Assembly: GCF_023954305.1 (NCBI RefSeq)
Contig: NZ_JAMLIG010000002.1
Location: 62,001-126,000, forward strand
Direction: 5' to 3'
DNA: 64,000 nucleotides
Source of the DNA: Mesorhizobium sp.
Lineage (GTDB): Bacteria > Pseudomonadota > Alphaproteobacteria > Rhizobiales > Rhizobiaceae
The position numbers and the translations under genes are program-made. A model generated the notes under the pieces. That model was not told where the DNA came from, did not search any database, and was given only the letters and a program-made list of their open reading frames with translations. Of the stretch, positions 26,563 to 36,217 are shown piece after piece; positions within the stretch are counted from its first letter, which is position 1; each line of letters opens with the position of its first letter.

Positions 26563-27285
26563 TCAGGCGGCCGCGTCCGGATCGAAACCCTCGAACGTCA
26601 TCTGGTCGGCATGGGCAAACGTAGCCTTGATTGCGTCCTCGTCGCGTACCGTCCAGGTGATGACCGGAAGCCCCAGCGTTCCGCGCAGGAACGCAACGAA
26701 GCGGTTCGGCAGATGGCCGTAGTGGTAGGAGGTGAAGACAAGGCCGTTTGCCAGCATGGAAAAATGTGCCTCGATCTCGTGCGGCTTGTCGCCCCAAGCG
26801 GTCAGCCCGGCGGGAATGCCGGCCGCGTGGATCGGAAACTGGCGGATCAGCCAGTGGTCGAAGGACATGATCGCCGCCTTGCCGTCATAGGCGCGCAGTT
26901 CCTTCGCCACCGCCTCGACGAGGCCATCGTCATGGCCCGGAATGCCCTTGAGTTCGATGACGAGCGGCACGCGTCCGGCGACGAGGTTGAGCATCTCCTT
27001 GAGCGTCGGCGCATGATCTGCCGTTCCGCCGATCGACAGAGCTCCCATCTCGGCGGCGGTCTTCTGCCAGACGAGACCACCCTGGCCGGCGAGTCGCTGC
27101 AAGTCGTGGTCGTGGAAGACCACCGGCACGCCGTCGGCCGACAGCATCACATCGCATTCGATCGCGAAGTTTCGCCGTGCCGCGGCGTCGAAAGCCGAGA
27201 GGGTGTTCTCCCACCGCGTCTTGTTCAAGTCGTGATAGCCGCGGTGCGCGATCGGGCGGGCGGTGAGCCAGGAGATGTCGGTCAT
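26563..27285 (-). CDS. Glycerophosphodiester phosphodiesterase
   Basis: A 240-aa GDPD-family enzyme that splits glycerophosphodiesters to glycerol 3-phosphate and an alcohol. The metal and catalytic residues appear in IAHRGYHD (about 13-20), ENTLSAFDAAA, the acidic pair in ECDVML and the FHDHDLQRLAG segment carrying the general-acid His. No signal peptide is visible, so it should be cytoplasmic. The ATG at 27285 is 10 bases behind the RidA stop, so the two genes form one operon. Confidence 0.93.
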   Translation of the reverse strand: MTDISWLTARPIAHRGYHDLNKTRWENTLSAFDAAARRNFAIECDVMLSADGVPVVFHDHDLQRLAGQGGLVWQKTAAEMGALSIGGTADHAPTLKEMLNLVAGRVPLVIELKGIPGHDDGLVEAVAKELRAYDGKAAIMSFDHWLIRQFPIHAAGIPAGLTAWGDKPHEIEAHFSMLANGLVFTSYHYGHLPNRFVAFLRGTLGLPVITWTVRDEDAIKATFAHADQMTFEGFDPDAAA

Positions 27286-27295
27286 CGCGGCGGCC

Positions 27296-27760
27296 TCAGG
27301 CGAGTTCAACGATCGCTTCGACCTCGACCGGCGCATTGAGCGGCAGCGAAGCCGTGCCAACCGCCGCGCGCGCATGTCTGCCCCGCTCGCCCAGCACCGC
27401 CGCCAAAAGGTCGGAAGCGCCGTTGGCGACCAGATGCTGCTCGCTGAAATCGGGCGTCGAGGCGACGAAAACGGTGATCTTGACGATGCGCGCTATCCTT
27501 TCGAGGTCACCGGCGGCGGCCTTGACCTGGGCGAGGATGTTGATCGCGCAGGCGCGGGCGGCGTCCTGTCCCGTCGCTGTGTCGAGATCGCGGCCGAGCA
27601 GCCCCGTCGCGACCAGTTTGCCGTCGGCGATCGGCAACTGTCCGGAGGTGAAAAGCAGGTTTCCGCTCCGCATGAAGGGGACGTAGTTCGCGGCGGGGGG
27701 CGCGGCGGCCGGCAGGACTATCCCCTCGGCGGCAAGGCGGGCTTCGATCGTGTCAACCAA
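27296..27760 (-). CDS. RidA-family enamine/imine deaminase
   Basis: A 154-aa RidA/YjgF/UK114-type protein. Canonical RidA hydrolyses reactive 2-aminoacrylate and other enamines made by PLP enzymes such as threonine dehydratase, and a gene of that type lies about 1 kb away at 28781. The segments FTSGQLPIADG, NILAQVKAAAG and the C-terminal AVGTASLPLNAPVEVEAIVEL are typical, but this longer subtype often lacks the full active-site Arg context, so activity is not certain. It starts with TTG behind a strong GAGGAAAG ribosome site. Confidence 0.9.
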   Translation of the reverse strand: MVDTIEARLAAEGIVLPAAAPPAANYVPFMRSGNLLFTSGQLPIADGKLVATGLLGRDLDTATGQDAARACAINILAQVKAAAGDLERIARIVKITVFVASTPDFSEQHLVANGASDLLAAVLGERGRHARAAVGTASLPLNAPVEVEAIVELA

Positions 27761-27907
27761 TTGCTTTCCTCGCGAAGGAGACTCGTGGCATTCTGCGCGA
27801 ACGAAGCCGTCACGCTCGCCTCGCTTCGGCCACGACTATTGTGGAGGATGCGGCGGAGTCAACATAACTGGCGGTCCCCAAGGGATGCGGCCACCGGAGA
27901 GCACTAG

Positions 27908-28738
27908 ATGAGCGCATTGCGCCTTGTCCTTCCTTCCGTCCTTCTTGCCACCGTCTTCCCGATCGAATTTGCCTCCGCCGCGGGCGCATTGCTTGCCCAC
28001 CGCGCGGTCTACGACCTCGATCTGGGCGAGGCGTCGGAGAAATCGGGCGTGACCGCAGTCGCCGGCCGCATCGTCTACGAGTTCACCGGTTCGCGCTGCG
28101 AGGGCTATTCGACCAACTACCGCTTCGTCTCCCAGATGAGCGTCGAGGAAACGCAGCGGATGAACGACTACCAGATGACGACGTTCGAGGACGGCGAGGG
28201 CAAGTCGTTCGATTTCGTCACCAAGTTCTTCGTTGACGATGGGCTCGATAAGGAGACGAAGGGTTCGGCAGCGATCGACGCCGAAGGTCTGGCGGTCAAG
28301 TTGCAGAAGCCGCAGGCCACGACGGTCGAACTCCCGGCGACGCGTTTTCCCACGCAACACATGATCGAACTCATCGACAAGGCGAAGGCAGGCGAGAATT
28401 TCTACGAGACCTCGATCTTCGATGGATCCGACGACGCCAACAAGGTGATGACTACCACCGTGGTGATCGGCAGGAAGACGACTCCGGCGGCCAACGATCC
28501 GGAGTTGCCGGCGCTCAAAACGCTGAAATCAGAGCCCTACTGGCCTGTCTCGATCGCCTATTTCGACCTGAGCAAGGACGACGGCGAGGAAGTGCCGGAC
28601 TATGCGATCAGCTTCAAGCTCTACGACAACGGCTTCACCCGCGACCTGACGATGAGTTATGGCGAGTTCTCCATAAAGGCAAAGCTCGTCGGGCTCGACC
28701 TGCTCGACAGCAAGGACAGGTGCGGGCAGCCGGAATAG
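27908..28738 (+). CDS. eipB: EipB-type cell envelope integrity protein (DUF1849)
   Basis: A 276-aa periplasmic protein with a cleavable signal peptide (about 1-24, ending ASA). The family, described in Brucella as EipB, folds as a spiral beta-barrel with a disulfide between two conserved Cys and supports outer-membrane integrity and virulence. Both Cys are present here at 64 (GSRCEGY) and 272 (DRCGQ). A GGAGAG site precedes the ATG. It is monocistronic or leads into the threonine dehydratase-like gene 42 bases downstream. Confidence 0.9.
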   Translation: MSALRLVLPSVLLATVFPIEFASAAGALLAHRAVYDLDLGEASEKSGVTAVAGRIVYEFTGSRCEGYSTNYRFVSQMSVEETQRMNDYQMTTFEDGEGKSFDFVTKFFVDDGLDKETKGSAAIDAEGLAVKLQKPQATTVELPATRFPTQHMIELIDKAKAGENFYETSIFDGSDDANKVMTTTVVIGRKTTPAANDPELPALKTLKSEPYWPVSIAYFDLSKDDGEEVPDYAISFKLYDNGFTRDLTMSYGEFSIKAKLVGLDLLDSKDRCGQPE

Positions 28739-28780
28739 GCGGGAGGCCCTGGCGACCTTCACCTTACCCGGGAGCCGATC

Positions 28781-29767
28781 TTGACTTCTCATACCATGCA
28801 AGGGTTGCGACTTCCGACCTTCGCCGACGTGCGGACAGCGCAATCGCGAATCGTGGGCAGGGCGCACCGAACGCCGGTGCTGACCTCCCGCACGGCCGAC
28901 CAGCGCACTGGCGCGTCGCTGTTCTTCAAGGCCGAGAACCTGCAGCGGGGAGGGGCGTTCAAGTTCCGCGGGGCCTACAATGCCATCGCCGCCCTCGACG
29001 CAGATGCGCGCGTACGGGGCGTGCTGGCCTTTTCATCCGGCAATCACGCCCAGGCGGTGGCTTACGCGGCAAGGCTGCTCGGCGTTGCCTCGACGATCGT
29101 CATGCCGACGGATGCGCCGGCGGTGAAGGTTGCCGGTACCCGCGGCTATGGCGCCGAGATCGTGTTCTACGACCGCTACAGGGAAGACCGGCAGGAGGTC
29201 ACGCGCCGGATTGCCCGGGAGACCGGTGCGGCAATCATTCCGCCCTTCGACCATCCGGACGTTATTGCGGGACAGGGCACGGCGGTACTGGAACTGATCG
29301 AGGAGGTCGGCGACCTCGACATGATCCTCACCCCGCTCGGCGGCGGTGGGCTCTTGGCCGGCAGCGCGCTCGCGACAAAAGGCCTTTCGCCCGCCTGCCG
29401 GATCATCGGCATCGAGCCGGAGGCGGGCAATGACGGACAGCAGTCGATGGCGCGCGGCGAGATCGTCACTATACCTGTGCCCCGCTCGATCGCGGACGGA
29501 GCGCTGACGACGGCGCTCGGCCTGCATACTTTTCCGATCATAAGGGAGAAAGTCGAGGCGATCGCTACCGTTTCCGACGAGGATCTGGTCTCGGCCGTGC
29601 GCTTCTTCGTCGAGCGGATGAAGATCGTCGTCGAGCCGACCGGTTGCCTCGCCGCCGCCGCCATCCTGTCGGGGAAGGTCGAGTGCCGGGGAAAGCGAGT
29701 CGGCATCGTTCTCAGCGGCGGCAATGTCGATCTCACAGCACTTGCCGGCTATCTCGCGACAAGCTGA
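28781..29767 (+). CDS. Threonine/serine dehydratase-like PLP enzyme
   Basis: A 328-aa fold-type II PLP enzyme of the serine/threonine dehydratase group, removing water and ammonia from hydroxy-amino acids. The PLP Lys is K61 in GAFKFRGA; the substrate loop [10 protein letters not shown] and the phosphate-binding GGGGLL (about 188) are intact. It lacks the C-terminal ACT regulatory domain of IlvA, so it is the catabolic or hydroxyaspartate-lyase-like short form. TTG 28781 follows CGGGAG; ATG 28796 is also in frame. The nearby RidA gene would suit its reactive enamine products. Confidence 0.9.
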   Translation: MTSHTMQGLRLPTFADVRTAQSRIVGRAHRTPVLTSRTADQRTGASLFFKAENLQRGGAFKFRGAYNAIAALDADARVRGVLAFSSGNHAQAVAYAARLLGVASTIVMPTDAPAVKVAGTRGYGAEIVFYDRYREDRQEVTRRIARETGAAIIPPFDHPDVIAGQGTAVLELIEEVGDLDMILTPLGGGGLLAGSALATKGLSPACRIIGIEPEAGNDGQQSMARGEIVTIPVPRSIADGALTTALGLHTFPIIREKVEAIATVSDEDLVSAVRFFVERMKIVVEPTGCLAAAAILSGKVECRGKRVGIVLSGGNVDLTALAGYLATS

Positions 29768-29802
29768 CACGCACCGCAAATCGACGAGAGCCGGCCGGGC
29801 GC

Positions 29803-29831
29803 TTGCGTTTCCAGCACAACGCCTCTATATG
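29803..29831 (+). promoter_or_regulatory. Predicted promoter of rpsB-tsf
   Basis: -35 TTGCGT (29803-29808), a 17-base spacer and -10 TATATG (29826-29831). It would give an rpsB leader of about 115 bases, long enough for the S2-mediated autoregulation known in other proteobacteria. Confidence 0.55.
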
Positions 29832-29954
29832 CCCGGCCATTCCACACACGGACTTGGGTGTCTGTCCGGGAGAAATCCGGCCGATACCTCCGGTGGCGCG
29901 ACGAGCGATCCGAGCGTCGAGTGTCCGTGGAGGCCAACCGGAAAAGGAAAAGAC

Positions 29955-30722
29955 ATGGCTCTGCCTGATTTCAGCATGCGCCAGCTGCTGGATGCCGGTG
30001 TCCACTTTGGACACCAGACCCATCGCTGGAACCCCAAGATGGCGCCCTATATCTTCGGCGCCCGCAATAACATCCACATCATCGATCTGTCGCAGTCGGT
30101 TCCGCTGCTGCACCAGGCGCTGAAGGTCGTCTCCGACACCGTCGCCGCCGGCGGCCGCGTGCTCTTCGTCGGCACCAAGCGCCAGGCGTCCGACATCGTC
30201 GCGGATGCCGCGCAGCGTTCGGCGCAGTACTACGTCAATTCGCGCTGGCTGGGCGGCATGCTCACCAACTGGAAGACGATCTCGAATTCGATCCAGCGCC
30301 TGCGCAAGCTCGACGAGCTGCTGGCCGGCGAAGCCCAGGGCTTTACCAAGAAGGAGCGGCTCAACCTCGACCGCGAGCGGGAGAAGCTGAATAAGGCGCT
30401 CGGCGGCATCAAGGACATGGGCTCGACGCCGGACCTGATGTTCGTGATCGACACCAACAAGGAGGCGATCGCCATCCAGGAAGCCAAGCGCCTCGGCATC
30501 CCGGTCGTCGCGATCATCGATTCGAACTGCGATCCGGACAAGATCGACTACCCGATCCCGGGCAATGACGACGCGCAGCGCGCCATCGCCCTCTATTGCG
30601 ACCTGATCGCACGCGCGGCGATCGACGGCATCGCACGCCAGCAGGGCTCCTACGGCATCGACGTCGGCGCTTCGGCAGAGGCGCCCGTCGAGCCGGCGCT
30701 GGACGACACCCCGGCGGCCTGA
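29955..30722 (+). CDS. rpsB: 30S ribosomal protein S2
   Basis: A 255-aa ribosomal protein S2 of the small-subunit head. It begins [20 protein letters not shown] and carries the standard blocks [30 protein letters not shown] and [11 protein letters not shown]. The ATG at 29955 follows an AAAAGGAAAAGA site; longer frames upstream have no S2 homology. tsf follows after a hairpin, the universal rpsB-tsf order. Confidence 0.98.
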   Translation: MALPDFSMRQLLDAGVHFGHQTHRWNPKMAPYIFGARNNIHIIDLSQSVPLLHQALKVVSDTVAAGGRVLFVGTKRQASDIVADAAQRSAQYYVNSRWLGGMLTNWKTISNSIQRLRKLDELLAGEAQGFTKKERLNLDREREKLNKALGGIKDMGSTPDLMFVIDTNKEAIAIQEAKRLGIPVVAIIDSNCDPDKIDYPIPGNDDAQRAIALYCDLIARAAIDGIARQQGSYGIDVGASAEAPVEPALDDTPAA

Positions 30723-30738
30723 GCCGTTCCCATATCAT

Positions 30739-30761
30739 GGGCGCGGCTTCCGGCCGCGCCC
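30739..30761 (+). terminator. Hairpin between rpsB and tsf (attenuator-like)
   Basis: A 9-bp stem GGGCGCGGC/GCCGCGCCC with a 5-base loop and no T run directly behind it. It probably reduces rather than ends transcription into tsf, consistent with differing amounts of S2 and EF-Ts. Confidence 0.6.
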
Positions 30762-30823
30762 ACCGTTCCAGGCGCTCGATGACAATCGCGCGCCGTCGTT
30801 CTTTTTGAGATGAAGAGGCTGAG

Positions 30824-31744
30824 ATGAGCATTACGGCGGCACAGGTCAAAGAACTGCGCGAGCTGACCGGCGCAGGCATGATGGACTGCAAGGCGGCGCT
30901 GGCCGAAACCGGCGGTGACATGGAGGCCGCGGTCGACTGGCTGCGCAAGAAGGGCATCGCCAAGGCGGACAAGAAGGCGAGCCGCACCGCCGCCGAAGGG
31001 CTGGTCGGCGTCGACGCCGGTGTCCACGAAGCCGCCGTCGTCGAGGTCAATTCGGAAACCGACTTCGTCGCCCGCAACGACCAGTTCCAGGACATCGTGC
31101 GCAATGTCGCCAAGGTGGCGCTCGCGTTTGGCGAGACGGAAAAGGTTGCCGCTGCCCGCTATCCCGGTTCCGACAAGACGGTGACGGAGGCGATCAAGGA
31201 CGCCGTCGGCACGATCGGCGAGAACCTGAGCTTCCGTCGGTCGACGAAGCTGTCGGTGTCGAAGGGCGCCGTCGCGACCTATATCCACAACGCGGTCGCA
31301 GACGGCCTCGGCAAGATCGGTGTGCTCGTCGCGATCGAAACCGAAGGCAAGGCCGACGCTGCCAAGGCGTTCGCGCGCCAGGTAGCGATGCATGTCGCGG
31401 CAACGAATCCGCTGTCGCTCGACATAGACGCGCTCGATCCGGCCGCGGTGGAGCGTGAGAAGGCGATCTTCTCCGATCAGGCGCGCGCCTCCGGCAAGCC
31501 CGAGAACATCATCGAGAAGATGGTCGAGGGCCGCCTGCGCAAGTTCTACGAGGAGGTCGTGCTGCTGAAGCAGGCTTTCGTCATGAACCCCGACCTGACG
31601 GTCGAGAAGGCGCTGAAGGAAGCCGAAAAGGAAATCGGCGCTCCGGCGAAGATCACCGGCTTCGTGCGCTACGCGGTCGGCGAGGGCATCGAGAAGGAAG
31701 AGACCGATTTCGCTGCCGAGGTTGCGGCGACGATCAAGAAGTAA
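30824..31744 (+). CDS. tsf: Elongation factor Ts
   Basis: A 306-aa guanine nucleotide exchange factor that recharges EF-Tu with GTP. The N-terminal UBA-like domain ([16 protein letters not shown], about 9-24) and the EF-Tu-contacting TDFVARN motif (near 80) are intact, followed by the core and a coiled-coil insertion. A GAGGCTGAG site precedes the ATG at 30824. Downstream lies a strong hairpin before pyrH. Confidence 0.98.
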   Translation: MSITAAQVKELRELTGAGMMDCKAALAETGGDMEAAVDWLRKKGIAKADKKASRTAAEGLVGVDAGVHEAAVVEVNSETDFVARNDQFQDIVRNVAKVALAFGETEKVAAARYPGSDKTVTEAIKDAVGTIGENLSFRRSTKLSVSKGAVATYIHNAVADGLGKIGVLVAIETEGKADAAKAFARQVAMHVAATNPLSLDIDALDPAAVEREKAIFSDQARASGKPENIIEKMVEGRLRKFYEEVVLLKQAFVMNPDLTVEKALKEAEKEIGAPAKITGFVRYAVGEGIEKEETDFAAEVAATIKK

Positions 31745-31772
31745 CTCCTTCACGACATTGCCTGGTTATGGA

Positions 31773-31798
31773 GGGCGCCGCGTGACATCGCGGCGCCC
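31773..31798 (+). terminator. Hairpin between tsf and pyrH
   Basis: A 10-bp stem GGGCGCCGCG/CGCGGCGCCC with a 6-base loop, followed by TTCGTGT rather than a clean T run. It is probably a partial terminator between the translation genes and pyrH. Confidence 0.65.
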
Positions 31799-31851
31799 TT
31801 CGTGTATCGCAGCACCGTTTCCGAACGTCCCAATTCAAGAGAAAGCAATCG

Positions 31852-32574
31852 ATGCCGGCTAAGCCTCCCTATCGCCGCGTTCTGCTCAAGGCATCGGGCG
31901 AAGCGCTGATGGGTGACCAGCATTTCGGCATCGATGTCTCGGTCGCGGACCGTATCGCTTCCGACATCGCCGAGGCCCGAGACATGGGCGTGGAGGTGGG
32001 GCTCGTTATCGGCGGAGGCAACATCTTCCGCGGTCTGGCGGTGGCCTCGAAAGGCGGCGATCGCGTCACCGGCGACCACATGGGCATGCTCGCAACCGTG
32101 ATCAATTCGCTGGCGATGCGCACTTCTTTGGTCAAGCTCGGCGTCGATACGGTCGTGCTGTCGGCGATCGCGATGCCGGAACTGTGCGAGAGCTTCTCGC
32201 AGCGCCAGGCGACGGCGTACATGAATGCCGGCAAGGTGGTGATCTTCGCCGGCGGCACCGGCAATCCCTTCTTCACCACCGATTCTGCCGCGGCCCTGCG
32301 CGCTGCCGAAATCGGCGCCGACGCCCTGTTCAAGGGCACGCAGGTCGACGGCATCTATTCGGCCGATCCGAAGAAGGATCCGAATGCGGTCCGCTACGAG
32401 CGCATTACCCATCGCGAAGTCCTGACCCAGGGCCTGCAGGTCATGGATACAGCGGCGATTGCGCTTGCGCGCGAGAACAACATTCCGATAATCGTCTACT
32501 CGATTCACGAAAAAGGTGGGTTCGGAGCAATTCTGCGTGGTGAAGGCCACTGCACGATCGTTGCCGACGCCTGA
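31852..32574 (+). CDS. pyrH: Uridylate kinase (UMP kinase)
   Basis: A 240-aa UMP kinase of the amino acid kinase fold that phosphorylates UMP to UDP, feeding the CTP synthase encoded later in the window. RVLLKASGEALMG (about 9-21) is the phosphate loop, with GGGNIFRG and the FAGGTGNPFFTTDSAAALRA block. The C-terminus ends GTxI-like in HCTIVADA. frr follows 42 bases later, the conserved pyrH-frr order. Confidence 0.98.
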   Translation: MPAKPPYRRVLLKASGEALMGDQHFGIDVSVADRIASDIAEARDMGVEVGLVIGGGNIFRGLAVASKGGDRVTGDHMGMLATVINSLAMRTSLVKLGVDTVVLSAIAMPELCESFSQRQATAYMNAGKVVIFAGGTGNPFFTTDSAAALRAAEIGADALFKGTQVDGIYSADPKKDPNAVRYERITHREVLTQGLQVMDTAAIALARENNIPIIVYSIHEKGGFGAILRGEGHCTIVADA

Positions 32575-32616
32575 GGCCAATCCGGGCGAAACCACCAAAA
32601 AGACCGGGAGAACAAG

Positions 32617-33177
32617 ATGGCTGACGGAGTGGATTTTAAGGATCTCCAGCGCCGCATGGATGGCGCGATCAGTGCGTACAAGCACGATCTCGCATCGCTG
32701 CGTACCGGTCGCGCTTCGGCCAATCTGCTCGACCCGATTGTCGTACAGGCCTACGGTTCACCTACCCCGATCAATCAGGTGGCTTCGGTCAGCGTGCCGG
32801 AACCGCGTATGATCAGTGTCAGCGTCTGGGACCGGTCGCTGGTCGGCGCGGTCGACCGAGCGATCCGGGAGGCCAATCTCGGCTTCAATCCGATCATGGA
32901 CGGCACGACGCTGCGCATCCCGCTGCCGGAACTTAACGAGCAGCGGCGCAAGGAACTCGTCAAGATCGCGCACCAATATGCCGAATCGGCGCGCGTCGCG
33001 GCGCGCCATGTGCGACGCGACGGCATCGACAGCCTGAAGAAGTCGGAAAAGGACCACGTCATCAGCCAGGACGAGTTGCGCGTAGGCTCCGACAAGGTAC
33101 AGAAGATGACGGACGACACTATCTCGATGATCGACAGCCTTCTCACTGAGAAGGAAGCCGAGATCATGCAGGTCTGA
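32617..33177 (+). CDS. frr: Ribosome recycling factor
   Basis: A 186-aa factor that splits post-termination ribosomes together with EF-G. The three-helix bundle shows the usual blocks [32 protein letters not shown] and [11 protein letters not shown] at the end. GGGAG precedes the ATG. In E. coli dxr follows frr; here uppS does, 51 bases later. Confidence 0.98.
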   Translation: MADGVDFKDLQRRMDGAISAYKHDLASLRTGRASANLLDPIVVQAYGSPTPINQVASVSVPEPRMISVSVWDRSLVGAVDRAIREANLGFNPIMDGTTLRIPLPELNEQRRKELVKIAHQYAESARVAARHVRRDGIDSLKKSEKDHVISQDELRVGSDKVQKMTDDTISMIDSLLTEKEAEIMQV

Positions 33178-33228
33178 CGATCATCGGAATGTCGGCGGCG
33201 CGGATGCCGTCCACCCGGGAGTGCTCGA

Positions 33229-33951
33229 TTGAAATTGAAGCCTGAGCACATCGCGATCATCATGGATGGAAATGGCCGCTGGGCGAAGGCGAGGGGTCTT
33301 CCGCGAGCGGCTGGGCATCGCGCGGGCGTCGAGGCGCTTCGCCAGACGGTTCGGAACGCGGACGACCTGGGTATCCGCTGGATTACGGTTTATGCCTTTT
33401 CCTCGGAAAATTGGTCGCGCCCGAAGTCCGAAGTTTCGGACCTGATGGGCCTGCTCAAGCTGTTCATCCGGCGCGACCTTGCGGAACTGCATCAGAACGG
33501 CGTGAAGGTGCGCGTCATCGGCGAACGCCTTAGCCTGCAGCCGGACATCGCCGCGCTGCTCGATGAAGCCGAACTGCTGACGCGGGACAACACCGCGCTC
33601 AACCTTGTAATCGCCTTCAACTACGGGTCTCGCGACGAGATTGCGAGGGCCGCGACAAGGCTTGCACGTGCCGCGGTCGCCGGGCAACTCGATCCCAGCG
33701 ACATAACGCCCGAGAGCTTCGGTGCCTTTCTCGACACGGTCGACATTCCCGATCCCGACTTGATCATCCGCACGGGAGGAGAGATTCGCCTGTCGAACTT
33801 TCTGCTCTGGCAGGCTGCCTATGCCGAACTGGTCTTCCTCTCCTGCTATTGGCCGGATTTCGGCAAGGCCCATCTCGTCGAGGCGATCCAGACTTTCGCG
33901 GCGCGGGAGCGCCGGTTCGGCGGCGTGCCCGCTGCGGGTGTCGCGTCATGA
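33229..33951 (+). CDS. uppS: Undecaprenyl diphosphate synthase (isoprenyl transferase)
   Basis: A 240-aa cis-prenyltransferase making the C55 lipid carrier for peptidoglycan and LPS assembly. Motif MDGNGRWAK (about 12-20) holds the catalytic Asp, [10 protein letters not shown] the flexible loop, and [15 protein letters not shown] the diphosphate-binding Arg. The start is a TTG at 33229 behind CCGGGAG. It is followed by cdsA with about 30 bases between. Confidence 0.97.
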   Translation: MKLKPEHIAIIMDGNGRWAKARGLPRAAGHRAGVEALRQTVRNADDLGIRWITVYAFSSENWSRPKSEVSDLMGLLKLFIRRDLAELHQNGVKVRVIGERLSLQPDIAALLDEAELLTRDNTALNLVIAFNYGSRDEIARAATRLARAAVAGQLDPSDITPESFGAFLDTVDIPDPDLIIRTGGEIRLSNFLLWQAAYAELVFLSCYWPDFGKAHLVEAIQTFAARERRFGGVPAAGVAS

Positions 33952-33979
33952 GGGCGCCGGCTGGCGTGGCGGTCGTACC

Positions 33980-34795
33980 ATGAGCAATCTCCAGCTCAGG
34001 GTCGTATCAGGCGTCGTGCTGGCCGTCGTCGTGCTCGCGCTGACCTGGATGGGGGGCCTGCCGTTCCGCTTGCTCGCCTCCTCGATCGGCGCGCTCGTCT
34101 TCTACGAATGGACGACCTTGTCGAATCTCGAACGCGACCGGCCGCTCTGGCTGGCTGCGTGGGGGCTCGTCGCGATCGTCCTGGTCGCGCTGACCGCCGG
34201 ACTCACCGGTTATCCGATGCTGATCCTGGCGATCGTGCCGACGCTCCTGCTGCTCGGAATCGGGCAGGTTCGAGAACTCGGAACGCTCGCTGCGATCGGC
34301 GTGGGTTACGCGGTGCTCCCCGCAATGGCACTAGCGCTCCTGCGCAGCGGCGAGATGTCGGGACTGGTGGCGATCCTCTATCTCTTCGCGGTCGTGTGGG
34401 GCACGGATATCTTCGCCTATTTCGTCGGGCGTGCGGTCGGCGGCCCGAAGCTCGCCCCGTCGATTTCGCCCGGAAAGACATGGAGCGGAGCCATCGGCGG
34501 CGTGATAGCTGCGCTGTTCGCCGGCTGGACCGTGGCTTATTTTTCCGGACACCCATGGCCGCTGCTCATGGGGCTTCTCGCTCTGCCTCTGTCCGCTATC
34601 TCGCAGGCGGGTGACTTGTTCGAATCCGGGTTCAAACGGCGATACGGTGCCAAGGATTCGAGCCGGCTGATACCCGGACACGGTGGCGTGATGGATCGCG
34701 TCGACGGGCTTGTCGCGGCGGCGGTGGCACTGTATCTCGCAGGCTGGCTGCTTGCCAGTCCAGCTGCCCCTGCGTCGCAGCTGTTCCCCGGCTGA
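33980..34795 (+). CDS. cdsA: Phosphatidate cytidylyltransferase
   Basis: A 271-aa integral membrane enzyme that makes CDP-diacylglycerol from CTP and phosphatidic acid, the entry to all phospholipids. About eight transmembrane segments are visible, and the C-terminal signature KRRYGAKDSSRLIPGHGG followed by VMDRVDG is complete. The ATG at 33980 has only a weak ribosome site, so a start closer to the uppS stop is possible. No dxr gene lies between cdsA and rseP. Confidence 0.96.
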   Translation: MSNLQLRVVSGVVLAVVVLALTWMGGLPFRLLASSIGALVFYEWTTLSNLERDRPLWLAAWGLVAIVLVALTAGLTGYPMLILAIVPTLLLLGIGQVRELGTLAAIGVGYAVLPAMALALLRSGEMSGLVAILYLFAVVWGTDIFAYFVGRAVGGPKLAPSISPGKTWSGAIGGVIAALFAGWTVAYFSGHPWPLLMGLLALPLSAISQAGDLFESGFKRRYGAKDSSRLIPGHGGVMDRVDGLVAAAVALYLAGWLLASPAAPASQLFPG

Positions 34796-34879
34796 GCCGC
34801 GTCCACGCCACGGATTCGCCCGGATTGGCGTCGCAACCTCGCATCACCGCGGCCTGCCGCATAGCTCGGGACATTCCTG

Positions 34880-36019
34880 TTGGGTGATATTCTGGCTTCG
34901 ATCGTCGGCACCGATGGCCTGATCCTCGGCACGATAGTGCCTTTTCTGTTCGTACTCACGGTCGTCGTGTTCGTGCACGAGATGGGCCACTATCTCGTCG
35001 GCCGCTGGTGCGGCATCGGCGTCAAGGCGTTCTCGATCGGCTTCGGACCGGAACTTTTCGGGTTCAACGACCGCCACGGGACGCGGTGGAAGCTGTCCGC
35101 CGTCCCGCTCGGCGGCTATGTCAAGTTCACCGGCGACATGAACGCCACGTCCACGCCGGATCCGGACGAGATCGAATCGCTGAGCGAGGACGAGAAGAAG
35201 ATCGCCTTTCATACCCAGCCGGTTTGGAAGCGGGCGCTGACTGTCGTTGCCGGTCCAGTCTTCAACTTCCTGCTTACGATTGCGGTTTTCGCCGTTCTTT
35301 TCGGCACTTACGGGAAACCGGTGATTCAACCGGTTGTCGCGGAGGTGGTGGCTGGAAGCGCGGCCGAGGCGGCTGGCTTCAAGCCTGGCGACCGCTTCGT
35401 CTCGGTCGACGGAAGTCCGGTCGAGACCTTCGCCGACGTCCAGCGCTACGTGTCAGGTCGAACGGACGACCAGCTTGATTTCGTGATGCTGCGCGACGGC
35501 AAGGAAATAACGCTGACCGCGACGCCGAGGCTGACCGAGCAGAAGGATGCGCTCGGCAACACGATCAAGGTCGGGGTGATCGGGGTAGCGACCAACCAAG
35601 AGGTCGGCGAGGGCAGGGTGGTGCATTACGGGCCGCTTGCCGCGGTCGGCGAGGCGGTAGCCGAAACCGGGTCGATCATCAGCCGGACGGGCCAGTTTCT
35701 CAAGCGCTTTGCGTTCGGACGCGAAGACAAGTGTCAGCTCGGCGGTCCGATCAAGATCGCCAAAATGTCCGGACAGGCCGCGCAGCTCGGATTCCTCTGG
35801 CTTATCAATCTCGTGGCGCTGCTTTCGGTCGGTATCGGCTTCCTTAACCTGCTGCCGATTCCGCCTCTCGACGGTGGCCATCTTCTCTTCTACGCAATAG
35901 AGGCGGTGACGCGCCGCCCCGTGCCTGAACGGGCCATGGAAACGGTCTACAGAATCGGGCTTCTGGCCGTTCTCATGTTCATGGCCTTCGTGGTCTGGAA
36001 CGATCTGTTCGGATGCTGA
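34880..36019 (+). CDS. rseP: RseP-type site-2 zinc metalloprotease
   Basis: A 379-aa intramembrane protease of family M50. The HEMGH zinc motif (about 36-40) is in the first transmembrane segment, one PDZ domain (about 130-210) follows, and NLLPIPPLDGGH (about 325-336) supplies the third zinc ligand. It cleaves anti-sigma factors or signal peptides inside the membrane. Only one PDZ is evident, versus two in E. coli RseP. Start TTG 34880. It directly precedes bamA, whose assembly state the protease often monitors. Confidence 0.96.
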   Translation: MGDILASIVGTDGLILGTIVPFLFVLTVVVFVHEMGHYLVGRWCGIGVKAFSIGFGPELFGFNDRHGTRWKLSAVPLGGYVKFTGDMNATSTPDPDEIESLSEDEKKIAFHTQPVWKRALTVVAGPVFNFLLTIAVFAVLFGTYGKPVIQPVVAEVVAGSAAEAAGFKPGDRFVSVDGSPVETFADVQRYVSGRTDDQLDFVMLRDGKEITLTATPRLTEQKDALGNTIKVGVIGVATNQEVGEGRVVHYGPLAAVGEAVAETGSIISRTGQFLKRFAFGREDKCQLGGPIKIAKMSGQAAQLGFLWLINLVALLSVGIGFLNLLPIPPLDGGHLLFYAIEAVTRRPVPERAMETVYRIGLLAVLMFMAFVVWNDLFGC

Positions 36020-36093
36020 AACCAATGAAAATTCGACACTTATTAACCATGAGGCGGATTTGGCGTGACGAGAAAGCCACGGTCTGAGGCTTC

Positions 36094-36145
36094 GTAAACG
36101 CAAATTAACCAGAAGCCTTGCGTGTAGGGAAAATCCGGCTATTAC
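36094..36145 (+). promoter_or_regulatory. Candidate bamA promoter with CtrA-like site
   Basis: GTAA-N7-TTAA at 36094-36108 matches the CtrA box TTAA-N7-TTAA at 7 of 8 positions and lies just before a weak -35 TTGCGT (36118) and -10 TATTAC (36140-36145, 16-base spacer). A separate TTAACCAT half-site is at 36043. No experimental support; the -35 is poor. Confidence 0.35.
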
Positions 36146-36217
36146 GGTAAGCGGTAATGACCGTCACGTCCGGTTTCTCGCCGTGGGGACTACGAGAAAA
36201 CAAGGTAAGACAGCCCT

